Shown: piece after piece, positions 1-11,512 of the stretch | How the letters are laid out: every line of letters begins with the position of its first letter | Position numbering within the stretch: the stretch's first letter is position 1 | NCBI RefSeq assembly: GCF_040412425.1 | Contig: NC_089783.1 | Location: forward strand, 44,019,125-44,083,124 | From: Macrobrachium rosenbergii | Taxonomy: Eukaryota > Arthropoda > Malacostraca > Decapoda > Palaemonidae | Direction: 5' to 3' | Length of the DNA stretch: 64,000 nt | The notes under the pieces: generated by a model | The model's database searches: none | What the model was told of the DNA's origin: nothing | The model's input: the letters and a program-made list of their open reading frames with translations, nothing else | Translations under genes and position numbers: made by a program

Positions 1-1850
1 TTTCTCTCTTTTCTCGGATTGTGCTTTTTCTTAACCGTTCAAATTCTCTTCGAAAACAATCTCGTTAAGTTCTTGTTCTCACCCCTCTCTGACCTTCCTT
101 CCTTCTGATGATATATTAGACGCTAATTTTAGTTGATATTGCTGCTCATATTGTTGTTATGATCGTTATTTAACCATCACTGCTTACGTAAAGAAGAGAT
201 TTATTTATGCGAGTACTTCCCTTGGTTTTATAGAAAAGAATCGATTTCCGATCACTTCCCTTGGTTCTATAGAAAAGAACAGTTGACTTCCGAGTATCTC
301 TCTTGGTTCTATAGAAAGAACTGTCGACTTGGAGAATTAACTTTCCATTGCTGGGCTGTTGGTAAGGCTTGCAGCCTCATCTTTTGCCGAATGAGACGGT
401 GTAAATGCAGCGACTGAGGAGAAACTTACGTAATCTTCACGGATTTTTGTTTGCTTAAGAGATCTGGCGAACGTGGGATATGTAGCGAGATAGTATCAAA
501 AACTGTGTCGGGGGGAAAAAGCTCCCAACTTCATTCAATTCATTACAAAAAGAAATACAATTCGAAATTTCAATTCGTTTAAAAGTATCTACACCCAGTT
601 ATGAAATTAAAAGAGAAGCAAACTATAATTGGAATTTTATTAACTTTTGCTACACCGACACTCGACAAACTTTTGTAATTAGATTTTCAGCGTCATGCAG
701 CGGCGACCCTTTTTTTTTTTTTTTTTTTATCTTCTAACTGATGCCAGAGCCGAAGTCTTGAAAGTTTCAGTAACAAAGTCATCTCGCTATGAATTTGTTA
801 TTCTTGTCAGGTAAATTTTGCTTTTTTTTTTCACTCTGGTACATTTAATATGTTTCTTAGTTTCGTCTGTTTTTTGAACTCCTTATTAGAAATTTAAATG
901 TATGTTGTACTTTCTTATGTATTACACAACGTCTTCAGTTTTATTCGTTTTTTTTTTTTATTATTAATTCAGCCTCAGGGTTTTCCCCTGACAGATGAGT
1001 GAACGTATCTGAATCTTCGTGGTTTAGTATTACATAGCATGGATTCAGTTTGCTTCACTTTTTTGTAATCAATTCAGTTACAGGTTTTATGGTCTTCAAA
1101 GATGAATTAACGTATCTGAATCTTTGCAGTTTAATCACCGTATGCAAGGAATTTTCAACAGTTGAAAATCTCAGAGTGTAAGTGGTTGCGCGTGTGCTTG
1201 GCTTTTTTTTTTTTTTTTTTTTGCTTCGCGTTCTGAGAAATGAACCCTGTTTTCTTAAGTCTTTTCGTTGTATTCTTTATTTGGATAAATTGTCCTCTGT
1301 AACAGGATAATCCTTTTACATCACGCAAACGCATCTCCTCTTGTGCTTGACTGTTTCTGTGTGTGTGTGCATGTTTTAAATTTTTATAATTTTTCTTTTT
1401 TTTTTGGAAGGGCTATGAATTTATCCTTTAAACTACAGATGAAATTTTCAATAACTGGCCTAAGCAAACTGTCAGTTTGTGTAATCAAGGTGAAGAAACC
1501 CTATCACGCTTTATGATTCGTAATGTATCTTGCCCACCACGTCTGTGCAAATCCCGCCATGTTCATTGGCTAAATGAACTAATCTGAAGTTTTAAGAAAT
1601 ACAGAATTAGAATTATACGCTACCAGTAAAATAGAAGGCAACGGGAAAGACACAATGTAAAGGCTAAAAGAGGTTCGTTTAATGAAATCCGTAAAACCTT
1701 GTAACAACAGACGCGGGCAAGTAAGATCGAAGGCGCCACGCCCGACCGATCATTCGGTAACCCTTTTTCGACAAAAACTTTTGCAAAGCTCTTCGTTGTA
1801 AAACAACCTCCTTTGATCGTGCTCGCCTGGCATCATTTTCTACGCCAGTG

Positions 1851-1853
<3 letters not shown>
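1..1853. other. No gene seen; AT-rich sequence with T runs
   Basis: AT-rich unassigned DNA. It holds a three-unit tandem repeat at 211-332 and long T runs at about 710-728 and 1203-1222. Every frame is broken by stops and I see no exon with plausible splice sites. Confidence 0.5.
211..332 (+). repeat. Short minisatellite, about 41-bp unit, 3 copies
   Basis: Three tandem units start at 211, 250 and 292, with lengths 39, 42 and 41. Each carries a CTTGGTTYTATAGAAA core followed by a GAC or GATTTCC segment. The copies have diverged by a few bases, so the array is not recent. Confidence 0.8.

Positions 1854-1900
<47 letters not shown>
1854..1900. repeat. (CT)n microsatellite
   Basis: About 23 uninterrupted CT repeats. 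Confidence 0.97.
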
Positions 1901-1903
<3 letters not shown>

Positions 1904-2168
1904 TTCGCCCCCAACTCATCACACCTCATTCAGTTTCCAGTTAAATGCGTGTGTCAATAGGATGGTCAGTATTAATCAGTCATTACAGCAGTAACCGTGG
2001 ATGTTCCATCTTCCTCGTCTTCTTGGTACTCCCATCCCTCCTTTTAAATCCTTTTGTAATCTCCCCCCACCCCCACCCCCACCCCCTTCTCCCAGTGTAC
2101 CTACCCTTTAATCCCACTCTCTCTGTCTCTCTCTCAAAGTCCCCCTTCAAGCTCTTACACACTACTTC

Positions 2169-2171
<3 letters not shown>

Positions 2172-2211
<40 letters not shown>
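2172..2211. repeat. (CT)n microsatellite in a C-rich pyrimidine tract
   Basis: About 20 CT repeats inside a strongly pyrimidine-biased stretch from about 2010 to 2320, with C runs near 2065-2090 and 2278-2300. A 157-residue open frame here is only a by-product of this composition. Confidence 0.95.
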
Positions 2212-2216
<5 letters not shown>

Positions 2217-2615
2217 CACTCTCTCTTCTTTTCCATTCACCCTTTCTCTCCCTGTCCGCTCCACATGCATCACCTCTCCCCCCCCCTACCCCCCCTCCCT
2301 TACTTCCCCTTCCCTGATTCACTCGGTCTCAATCGGGCCGCGGATGTCGGCAAGATTGTTTAATAACCTTTTCTCGTGGCGTTGCGGACGGGAACTTTCT
2401 TCATTACGATGCGTTTAAAAGTCCCTCTGGTGGTAATTACCTCCCTGAAACCTTATTATTAATGGATTGAGCAATGATCGTTTTTTTTTTTTTTTTCAGC
2501 GACACAAAGATAATTATTTTGGATTTAAGAATTTTGTGCCTGTTGCTGTTTTTTTTTTTTTGTGAGAATTTGTTGACGTTGCTGACTGGCAAAATACTTT
2601 TCTTATTGCAAGTTA

Positions 2616-2618
<3 letters not shown>

Positions 2619-2684
<66 letters not shown>
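2619..2684. repeat. (CT)n microsatellite
   Basis: 33 CT repeats. A second short CT run lies at 2753-2777. Confidence 0.97.
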
Positions 2685-2686
<2 letters not shown>

Positions 2687-2833
2687 GTTTTCAGGTTTCC
2701 GTACGATTTTGCTTTCAAAAGAAGGTCGAAATTAAACATTTTGTTTCATGGACTCTCTCTCTCTCTCTCTCTCTCTCATGCTCTTGCCAGCTCATCTCTA
2801 GTTTCCCATGAAGTTATCATAAGTTCGAATTCT

Positions 2834-3085
2834 GTGAATCTGTAAGTCTATAAGTCTGTGAGTCCATGAGTCTTTAAGTCTGTGAGTCCATAAGCTGAAT
2901 GTCTGTTAAGCCTGTGAGTCTGGAAGTCTGTAAGTCTTTGAGTTTGTGAGTCTGTAAGAATGGGGGTCCGTAAGTCTGTGAATCTGTAAGTCTGTGAGTC
3001 TGTATGTCTGGGAATCTATAAGTCTGTCAGTCTGTGGGTCTATCAGTCTGTGAGTCTGTAAGTCTGTGAGTCTGTAAGTCTGTAG
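2834..3085 (+). repeat. 8-bp minisatellite GTCTGTRA, about 30 units
   Basis: About 250 bp of imperfect tandem GTCTGTAA / GTCTGTGA octamers, with local variants such as GTCCATGA and GTCTTTAA. Units alternate A and G at position 7, suggesting a 16-bp higher-order unit. Stops occur in all frames, so it is non-coding. Confidence 0.9.
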
Positions 3086-3208
3086 ACCAGGGTAAAGGTA
3101 TGTAATTATCCGCGAGATCCAGAAGAGTTACTCCCCTCTTGTGCTCTTGACCTCGTGGCCCGATGTAACCATCTGTAGCCGTCTCTGGCCTCGGGACAAT
3201 AATGATAA

Positions 3209-3214
<6 letters not shown>

Positions 3215-3290
<76 letters not shown>
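3215..3290. repeat. (CT)n microsatellite
   Basis: 38 CT repeats. Confidence 0.97.
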
Positions 3291-3293
<3 letters not shown>

Positions 3294-3298
3294 CAATA

Positions 3299-4650
3299 AA
3301 CATGAAAGTTGACGTGGTTTGAAGAAACTAGTTTCCCGGATAATAAATATTCCTCGATTTCTTATCGTTTGTTTTGCTTATAATTTTCTTGGACGGCTGT
3401 TCGTAATATTATTAGTAATGCTTTATTACCTTTCCTTCGTTTCCCGTAGGTACTGTGTTGTATGAAGTTTTTCCTTCTTTTTCTTTACAGCACTGCAGTA
3501 CTCTTAGCTCTGTTGTAATGTACCCTGGGGAATAAACGGCAGTTCACTGTGCTGTAAGCCACAATATAATATATATTATTTTACCTAATGTGAAAGAGAG
3601 TCGACACATGTTCGGTGCAAGCAGTCGTTAACCGTCTTTAATATCTTTAATTTCAAATATTTTACTTAAAGAGAAGTAGGATCAACACATTTTCAAAGAA
3701 AGTAATTGTTAACTGCCTGAAATTTCTTGAATTTCAGCGATTTACATAACCTCTTTTGGCCATTCATCAGCAGCAATATTTACTTCAACACCACCCAAAG
3801 CCCATCGACATTACTATGACTTACCTAAGGAAAAACGAAAAAAGAAGGCTGATGCATTATCCCCCGAACCAGGACCAGAGGTACGACTATTTCAGTCCGA
3901 TCCGACACGCTTCACCCAGTCAAGAGAGTCCTTAAATACCTCCGCCTTTCTTGGCATCTTGGACGAATTCTTGGGATAGATCATCTCCTGATAGAAATAG
4001 TCGGTCGAGGAGGCCGGGGGCCGGAGAAAGAAGGACGAAGGGATGCCTCGGCCTCGACGATAATTAACGAAATTTCGGGAATTGGCCGAGAGGTAATTAT
4101 GCGGTAGCGACTGCCCGCTGGAAGTCCCGAGAGACCCGCAGGAAGTAACCGGCAAATTATCGCATTCCCAAGTTGTGTTATCGATTAAGGGTGCTGTCAG
4201 TACCGGCCATTTTGGAGCATTTAATGTCCCGCATGTAAAATTGATCGTGTCATCGTTTTAATTTGGCAGTATGAGTCTTTCCTGAGGTAAGCAGCGTTTT
4301 AATAGCGATGTTGAACGCTCGACGGGAATTCGTCCGTCGACTAAAAGGTCATTGCGCTCTTTAATACCCGGAGGGAATCTCTTGCGTGTCTTAAACACGT
4401 GGCTGATACACAGCTGGTCAGGATCTACACCGATGATTCTATAACGTGTCATTCGCAGATTCTATGATGTCTTTTAAATGTGTTCTCGGTCAGTATTCCT
4501 TGTCCAGAATGCTGACGATATTGTTATTCTACGTAAAGGTTAGCTTGCCTAAAATGGTGTGTATGAGAGAGACAGACACTGAAGATTAACAATTCGAAAT
4601 TAGCGTCTTTAACTATGAAGAACGCGAGTTATTTGGTCACCTTCAATAAA
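3299..4650. other. No assignable gene; GC-richer island at 3880-4460
   Basis: Unassigned sequence. From about 3880 to 4460 the GC content is visibly higher than around it, and the minus strand carries two open frames, at 4155-3892 (87 residues) and 4452-4258 (64 residues). I recognise no family in either, and no clear splice sites bound them. TAATTA occurs near 4060 and a related TAATTATG near 4095, so a conserved non-coding element is as likely as an exon. Confidence 0.35.
3819..3847 (-). promoter_or_regulatory. Possible recursive splice site, minus strand
   Basis: Read on the minus strand, a T-rich tract runs into CCTTAG followed at once by GTAAGTC, a 3' splice site fused to a 5' splice site. 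This is the known form of ratchet points in long arthropod introns. It could arise by chance, and no flanking exon is visible. Confidence 0.25.
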
Positions 4651-4676
4651 AGATAAAAAAAGCAGTCATCACTGTG

Positions 4677-4679
<3 letters not shown>

Positions 4680-4736
<57 letters not shown>
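4680..4736. repeat. (CT)n microsatellite
   Basis: 28 CT repeats. Confidence 0.97.
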
Positions 4737-4739
<3 letters not shown>

Positions 4740-4850
4740 GATTTAGAGAAAGAAAAACAGAAATAATATATTATGAATACTTCATGAATGGTTTTATACC
4801 ATAGGGTGATGCTTCTTTTATAGTTTGATCCTAGGGATTCCTTTGTGATG

Positions 4851-4852
<2 letters not shown>

Positions 4853-4914
<62 letters not shown>
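4853..4914. repeat. (CT)n microsatellite at the tail side of a SINE
   Basis: 31 CT repeats, ending exactly where the SINE body at 4915 begins. Confidence 0.96.
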
Positions 4915-4916
<2 letters not shown>

Positions 4917-5042
4917 GCTGCAACCCAAAGCAGCAGACTAACAACATAGAACACAATTCGCTGCTTTAGCCAGCAGGGGCATATTGGATTTTTAGGAAAC
5001 GCTATTCATTCAGTTTGTGAGCTGAAAGCGCTACGAGGCCTA

Positions 5043-5045
<3 letters not shown>
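4915..5045 (-). mobile_element. tRNA-derived SINE (family 3), minus orientation
   Basis: On the plus strand the left end reads GCTGCAACCC, then AGCAGACTAAC and GCTGCTTTAGCCAGCAG. The same ordered blocks recur at 22.68, 31.30 and partly at 34.54 kb. The right end (TGTGAGCTGAAAGCGCTACG), read on the minus strand, resembles a tRNA 5' half with an A-box-like segment. The copy is bounded by (CT)n on one side and (GA)n on the other. The family assignment is my inference from the shared blocks. Confidence 0.55.

Positions 5046-5116
<71 letters not shown>
5046..5116. repeat. (GA)n microsatellite at the head of a SINE
   Basis: About 35 GA repeats directly abutting the tRNA-like head of the SINE at 4915-5045. 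Confidence 0.97.
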
Positions 5117-5119
<3 letters not shown>

Positions 5120-5346
5120 AGTTTCTCGTCTTTCACGTACGTGACCCCTGTTCAGAAAAGCGATACAGTTTTCCAATACATGGGTAAGTATATATGCCAA
5201 AAGTGCGGTTGTATATGGGGAGACAATACAGAAACCATGTTTAATTGTATAATTATATAACCTTATTCTGCGAAAAATCTTCAAGATGGAAGTCTGACTT
5301 CAATGCTGATTTCATAGTTTTTATATTTTAGTGTAATATTGCTCCT

Positions 5347-5347
<1 letters not shown>

Positions 5348-5401
<54 letters not shown>
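5348..5401. repeat. (TAT)n trinucleotide array
   Basis: 18 repeats. The sequence at 5402-5600 contains no gene. If it is a retroposon on the minus strand, this array would be its AAT tail, as seen for the 53.4 kb element. Confidence 0.96.
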
Positions 5402-5662
5402 CCGGCAATAAGCCATCTAGAAGAAACCGTGCTGGTTGATTTCGTACTAAGGGAAGTGTCCATAAGGGTATTGGTGGTATCATGGAACCGGGGTGGAAAT
5501 TGGAAATGCCCACGGGATGGCCAAACCTTCCAGGATAGTTCCCATGTTCCTGCAGGATATAGGAAAAGTCCTTTGAATCGGAAGCCCACGAATACGCTTC
5601 TCAAAATCCAAAGTTCTCTTGCTTTTGTCGTCATTTTTTCATTGTTCCTCTTTTTATATGCC

Positions 5663-6105
5663 TTTTAGTTTTCTGTAAAAGAAAACTATTGTGCCGGCTT
5701 TGTCTGTCCGTCCGCACTTTTTCCTGTAAAAGAAAACTATTGTGCCGGCTTTGTCTGTCCGTCCGCACTTTTTCTGTCCGCCCTCAGCTCTTAAAGACTA
5801 CTGAAGCTAGAGGGCTGCAAATTGCTATGTTGATCATCCACCCTCCAATCATCAAGCATACCAAATTGCAGCCCTCTAGCCTCAATAGTTTTTATTCTAT
5901 TTGAACTTAAATTTAGACATAATCGTGCTTCTGGTGACGATAGAGGACAGGCCACCACCGGGCCGTGGTTAGTCTCATGGGCTGCTGCTCGTACAGCATT
6001 ATACCAAGACCACCAAAAGATAGATCTATTTTCGATGGCCTTGATTATACGCTGTAGCGGCTGTACAGAAAACTATTGCGCCGAAGAAACTCCGGCGCAA
6101 TTTTT
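5663..6105 (+). mobile_element. Dispersed hairpin-rich element, copy A, near full length
   Basis: One of four copies in the window (also 12.42, 21.06 and 46.45 kb). Order of parts: a short 5' hairpin (AGTTTTCT ... AAGAAAACT), a GTCTGTCCGTCCGCAC segment, a long central stem-loop at about 5790-5893 whose arms carry GAGGGCTGCAAATTG and CAATTTGCAGCCCTC, a GGCCACCACCGGGCCGTGG segment, GATAGATCTATTTTCG, and a 3' hairpin (GCGCCGAAG ... CTCCGGCGC) before a T-rich end. No coding capacity is visible. I associate this element with Macrobrachium sequences; its class is unknown to me, and a non-autonomous MITE-like element is the most likely reading. This copy has a 51-bp internal tandem duplication at 5673-5774. 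Confidence 0.8.
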
Positions 6106-7410
6106 ATTTATTTATTTTTTTTTTTTTGCAACCACCATGCCTCATTTCATTTGTTGCCGGAGAAACTTGACTTGTATGTAATAAACATCCAAACGTCACT
6201 CACCTTCAGCGGGGCGTCTCTTAATTTTATTTCTGGGAAGAACCTTTCGATGGCTTTTGTCACATTTTTCGAAGACACTCCATTTTAGAAAGGAATTCTC
6301 TTTACAAATTTTAGCAAGAAACATCATCTGTAACGTAAGTTCTCATCAATATTGTCAAGAAGTTCCACTTTTGGGAAAGATAATTCAACTCCTGATTATT
6401 TCTTGTGAAGTTTTTAAGAAGGAAAAAAAAATGATTTACTTGGGAAGAAAAAGAAAAAACTTTACTCGGGAAGAAGCATTGAATTAAACTCGCACGCCAT
6501 ATCTCTGGAAGAAACTTCACTTTTGCGGAGAGAAAGTCTCACTGAAATATTTTAAAACTCCAGATTTTGACATGGAATGATATCACCTTAGAAAATAAAA
6601 CCATCTCCAGATTCTAGAAAGAAACATCACCGTGATTTGAGGAGAAATTCCACTCTCCTCTCCTCTCCGCAGATCAGTGAAAAGACCTCGTACGCCAGAA
6701 TTCTCTTCTCCAAATAAGTGACGTCTTTGATTCACACTGGGAGAGTTACGAAGACTAAGGAAGCTCTCTCCGGCAGCAATCTTACATGCTGTCTCTTTCT
6801 TATTTTAGGATCGTGAAATACATTGCGGCTAAAGACGCCTTGCTAGAAATGTGTTGAGGAATGATCAAACAGTAGTTTCACGCACAAATAAGATGCGTCT
6901 GCTCTATGACTCTGATAGGTAGTATCCATATATTTTACATTTATGATGGTCATCTGACATATCAATCTTCAGAAGGACCTCGGTAACGGCTGCGGCATTT
7001 ACCCCTCACTAGTCCTGAATATGTAATAGTACAGTTTTGGAAGAAGAAGAAAGACTATTTTATATATTTATTTGACATGTCAATTTGTAAGCATTCCTAG
7101 CGAACCATATATATCTGTTTAGTTATGATTTACCATGAAAATGTAATTTTTCCTACCCCCTTTTGCGTTACTTAACCAAATGACACCTGGACAAATATCC
7201 ACCCATAAAATAGAAAAATGGACAGAACTCTGCAACAGTATCGGATCGATTGACATTTATGGTGGCTATGATTTAATGCCACACTGCCCTTATACATTTT
7301 TCGGAGAGCACACCAGGTGATGTTAACCATCGCGCTTTGCTGCATACCTTTAGCTCTGCCATTTCCGTTTCGTATGCTGGCTCTTATACACACGCACACA
7401 CACATATTTG
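6106..7410. other. No gene seen; unassigned AT-rich sequence
   Basis: Only short frames occur. From 6180 to 6680 the phrase AGAAACWTCAC and similar GAAGAAACTTCAC strings recur loosely, which looks like a very decayed short-unit repeat. Confidence 0.4.
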
Positions 7411-7560
7411 TATACATATATATATGTATATGTATATATATATTAATATATAAATGTATATATATTTATATATATATATATATATGTAAATATTAAATAT
7501 ATATATATATTTATATATATATATATATATTTATATATATGTATATATATATACATATTT
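7411..7560. repeat. Irregular AT-rich repeat
   Basis: Degenerate TATATA/TTTATATATA sequence with GTATATA variants, less regular than the long AT arrays elsewhere. A short (CA)n follows at 7692-7710. Confidence 0.8.
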
Positions 7561-8179
7561 ATACTGTTTCTCTGTATATATATGAATACATTACTTTCAC
7601 AGAGGACCTCTATATGATACGGAAGGTTCAAAAGAGAAGATTCTTCATTTTTAAGCTCTCAGATGCTCGTCTACCACCATCTTCAAGGAACCACACACAC
7701 ACACACACACATACATATAAAGATATATTATTAATCAATTATTAATATAGTAATAATAGTACTCTCCCAGTCGGCCACCAATAATTCTTGTTGATTTCAA
7801 ACTGCTTTTGTTGCTGTTGACAGATTACTCTAGAGTACCCCACATGACAGCAAATCAACGTTCCGTCGGCAAAGAATGATAGTGTTTTCCGTGTCCATCA
7901 TGCAGTTTTCTCAATTTTCTTGCGAGTAGCCTTTTCACTAAGGTCGCTAGAAAACTTTTGTGGTGAGCACAGTTAGGTCAGAGATTTCGGATAAAAGATA
8001 GAGAACAGGGCTTCAACTAATCATAAACATATTTGAGATTTTGAGTGCTCTGTATCGATTATATGATATGCATAATCTGTTTAGTAAGAAAGTTGATAAT
8101 TAATTGTCTTTTGGCATCAAAGTATATGGGAAAAATTTGCTGCGCTCAAAACTTTGGCACTTGGACAAGTAAAAATTAA

Positions 8180-8430
8180 AATGAAAAAAGTGGAGCCTCT
8201 TAAGATGAATTGCCTGCCTGACAAATGCTGATTGAGGAGGGTGGAAAGAGTGAGAAAAGTAGAATTACGGCGAAGATGGATCAAAAGCTTAACCCAGAGA
8301 TGGATCCGAGTATTTTGAGGTGGTTTGATCATATGCAGAGAATGGGAGACAATAGGTGATTAAAAGGAGGGTTTTAGGAGGAATGTGGAAGGGGAAACCA
8401 AGAAAGTGCAGGGTAGATGGTATTTATGGG
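8180..8430 (+). pseudogene. LINE reverse-transcriptase C-terminal remnant
   Basis: Translated pieces, in shifting frames, match the region after the RT domain of arthropod non-LTR retrotransposons: VEPLKMNCL, then ILRWFDHMQRMGDNR, then GKPRKCRVDGI. Known elements of this kind carry RWFGHV.RM and GKPRKRWVDG at these points. Stops and frameshifts interrupt the copy. The sequence from 8490 to 8660 may be its 3' untranslated part. Confidence 0.65.
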
Positions 8431-8763
8431 TTATTTTGTTGAAATAAAATGAAATCCACGAAGAAGGAGAAATTGCAAAAATACTCTAGTGAATAACGCA
8501 ATGTGTGAAGCGGGTCGACACCATGCTGATGAGCCTTACGCACAGGTATGTGAAGATGCGAATGTTGAAGAAGCCTTCTGTATCCGGTTCCTCCTAGACT
8601 CAGTAGTTGAAGAATGACCGGCCAGTGCTCACGCCCTCCGTGCACAAGGGCATGTCTACTCCATTTCTTCTTGTGCTGAGTGTTCTTCGCCGCCTGCGCT
8701 ATGGACGAGTTGCAGTTACTGCCTTTCCCCGTTCTCTTTAAATTTACACTCTACGGGAAACAG

Positions 8764-8933
<170 letters not shown>

Positions 8934-8999
8934 ATACTCGTGTGTGTGTGTTTGTGCCGAGCAGTATGTGAGAGGAAGGAGAGAAGATTGTTAAATAAT

Positions 9000-9757
9000 A
9001 ACTTTTCTTAGTCGTAGCATCAAGCAGCTCAAATGCCAAGGAATGCAAAAACGCAGATTCAAGGTAAAAGGCTGACGCCGTTGGTTGGTAACATGGAGAT
9101 GCGAATAATGAATGCGATCGTCTGAAATGCCAGAGAATTAGTTCAGAAACCTTTCCCCAGCCAGTAAAACTTGGAGATCACGTCTGCATGAGAGAAAATG
9201 CCATGGGAATGATTCATCCTTTACGCCGGGAATTGAAATACATTCTTCATTTTGGAACAGAAAGATGCTTTTTCTGTAGAGTGTTGTTTTGATACTCATC
9301 CTTTGCGTTATTCGTGAGGATACCGTTATTTAGATTTATTTTTATATTAAATTCAGGTATTCATTCGGTACAGTATGTGTTAATTTCATTCAAATTATTT
9401 GTCACTTTATTTATTTAATTAAAAAGATCATCTCCATTTCAAAGTACAGACTTCAAAGGAATTTTGTTGTATAATTTTACTGTAAAATCCTTCCTGCACA
9501 AAGTTTTGTGGGGTTTCACGAAACCTCCCTTAAATTATTTACACTATCTCTGGAGATTTGGACTAAGAAGAAAAACCTGCATGGTCCGAAATTTATATTT
9601 AAAGACCCCTGCCTTCATTGTGTTGTATCGATTTAGCTCCTGTGTAGCAGACAAGTTGTTTTAAATTTTGTATCAGTTCTGGGTGGTGGTTGCCTTCGGT
9701 CCTTTTATGCACTAATGGTACTGTGTTACACGCGCGAGCAACGCTTGCACTCAGACG
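9000..9757. other. No gene seen
   Basis: Unassigned AT-rich sequence with no repeat family that I recognise and no exon-like frame. Confidence 0.4.
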
Positions 9758-9769
9758 TATATGTGTATA

Positions 9770-9839
<70 letters not shown>

Positions 9840-9844
9840 TAGAG

Positions 9845-9907
<63 letters not shown>

Positions 9908-9925
9908 TATATATATTATATATAT
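9758..9925. repeat. (AT)n microsatellite, interrupted
   Basis: About 168 bp of AT repeats split by AGAGATATATA near 9840 and CACAG near 9902. Confidence 0.95.
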
Positions 9926-9975
9926 CACGTGTGTATGTAAATATGAAAGTCACTCGTGAATAAGTGACTGTGCCG

Positions 9976-10340
9976 TATATATACGAAAGGGTATTCGTAG
10001 CTCAGTTTTTGTGAGCATAAAAATATTGACCCAACTATTATAAATAGCCATGTGTTACAAACTTAGCACTCCCCTCTCTTGTTTGGAGATGGGTTGACTC
10101 GACACTTGAGTACAGGATCTGAATTCGACAGAGTCGAATTAAATTTATAGCTCTCGTGATAACTGAATGGATAAATCTGTTTCCTTTAAATCAAAACCAC
10201 AAGGCTTAGGCTCGAATCCTGACCAGTACAGATGCACTTACGATATCTAATTTCTTTTTCGATGTAAATTATTCCCAAGGTAAAGTTAATTCTATATGAA
10301 TGGGTGTTTGTGGCTTAATATTTATGAGCAAAGAATACTT
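9976..10340 (+). mobile_element. tRNA-derived SINE with a duplicated tail
   Basis: At about 10150-10222 the sequence resembles a tRNA gene: an A-box-like AACTGAATGGATAA, an anticodon-arm-like GTTTCCTTTAAATCAAAAC, and a B-box-like GGCTCGAATCC. A tail follows, ending in GGGTGTTTGTGGCTTAATAT at about 10301. A related tail (GGGTATTCGTAGCTCAG) sits upstream at about 9989, as if a truncated first copy lies in tandem. The acceptor stem does not pair, so this is not a functional tRNA gene. Confidence 0.55.
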
Positions 10341-10682
10341 CTTCCTTTGGCAATCTTCTTTTAAATCTTTTTGTTTATTATGATTCTTCTATCTTCCTTG
10401 TTTTTCATGTTCATTATTCACTGCTTATCTCATCATTTGCCCTTAAATATGTACTTTTAATTGCATTCACTCCCAACTCTCTCCTCACGGGGTGCGGCCG
10501 CACAGTAAAACGTCTCATAAACACGTTGGTAACTTATCGCATCTATATTACAAATAGGTTAAAAACAAGTCAAAAACCGATGGTGGAGAACGAATATTTG
10601 GCAAATGCCGGATAACTGCAAGAAGCACTGGTTAAAACTACCTATATAAGTCGTTGACTTACATTCAACCTGTTTGTGATGT

Positions 10683-11160
10683 TTGATAAGTTACCGAAGT
10701 GCGTTTATGACATGTTTTACTGTAATATGTATGCATCTATACCAACACCTAAACACTTCACCAGTCTCTGCAGGTGTTCTTCACTGTCACCATCTAATAC
10801 TCTATCATTTGCAGATATCAGCCACATTCATTCAAGATCCTTTTTCTTATGTCACTAACTGGCACCTCGTCCATAAATACTTCATCGCCCATAAAGACAC
10901 AACACACCCTTGTCTGAGAACCAGTTTCACCCCAAACCAGTAACTCTCCCATCTAGGTATTCTGATAAAAGCTTCACTTTCGTCATAAAATTTTCAAATC
11001 AGTCTTAACGCAAAATCATCTTCACCATGCATGCTGAACACCTTCAACATTGGTGCCCCATGAATTCTTTGAAAAGCCATTTCAAGGTCCATGTACACCA
11101 CATACAACTTTTTCCCCAAAAAATGTTTGGTTGGTCGAGCCGAGTCTACGATCCTCATCA
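10683..11160 (-). pseudogene. LINE reverse-transcriptase domain remnant, minus strand
   Basis: Minus-strand translation gives, in order, KKLYVVYMDLEMAFQRI, a KFYDES segment, WFGVKLVLRQGCVVSLW, then SANDRV and EEHLQRLVK. These match RT motifs of non-LTR elements: the MDLEKAYDR block with the first catalytic Asp, WFGVKVGLRQGCVMSPW, and the FADD box, which is degraded here to SAND. Several stops and frameshifts occur, so the copy is dead. It belongs to the same general clade as the fragments at 8.2 and 55.6 kb. Confidence 0.75.
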
Positions 11161-11463
11161 AACTTCTTACTCTGTTTAACTCCTTACCTCATTTACAGGT
11201 CTCCCTTCTCCAAGGGCCTGTGGTGATATAAAGATAGTATGAACCAAACCGACCCACTTCCGGTTTATAAATACCTTCTACAACTGTTCCGTAACAACCG
11301 CTTGTCCACATGATCATTTCCATGTTTAAATTCAAATGTCCGTTCCCTTTCACTGTGGCTGGAAGATCTTACTTAATATGCCAAAGCCTCACTTTGCACC
11401 TTCCGAGACAAACCAAGTATCGTAATGCTTCTGTAATTCGTCCCATCACTTCAGGCAACTGTT

Positions 11464-11467
<4 letters not shown>

Positions 11468-11508
<41 letters not shown>
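11468..11508. repeat. (CT)n microsatellite
   Basis: About 20 CT repeats. Confidence 0.96.

Positions 11509-11509
<1 letters not shown>

Positions 11510-11512
<3 letters not shown>

Noticed and set aside
10150..10222. Possible functional tRNA gene
   Set aside because: A-box and B-box resemblance only. No acceptor-stem pairing or CCA-end context, and a SINE tail follows.
10643..10670. TATATAAG with a TCA 24 bases downstream, as a promoter
   Set aside because: The spacing is too short for TATA to Inr, and the site lies at the edge of the decayed LINE on the opposite strand.
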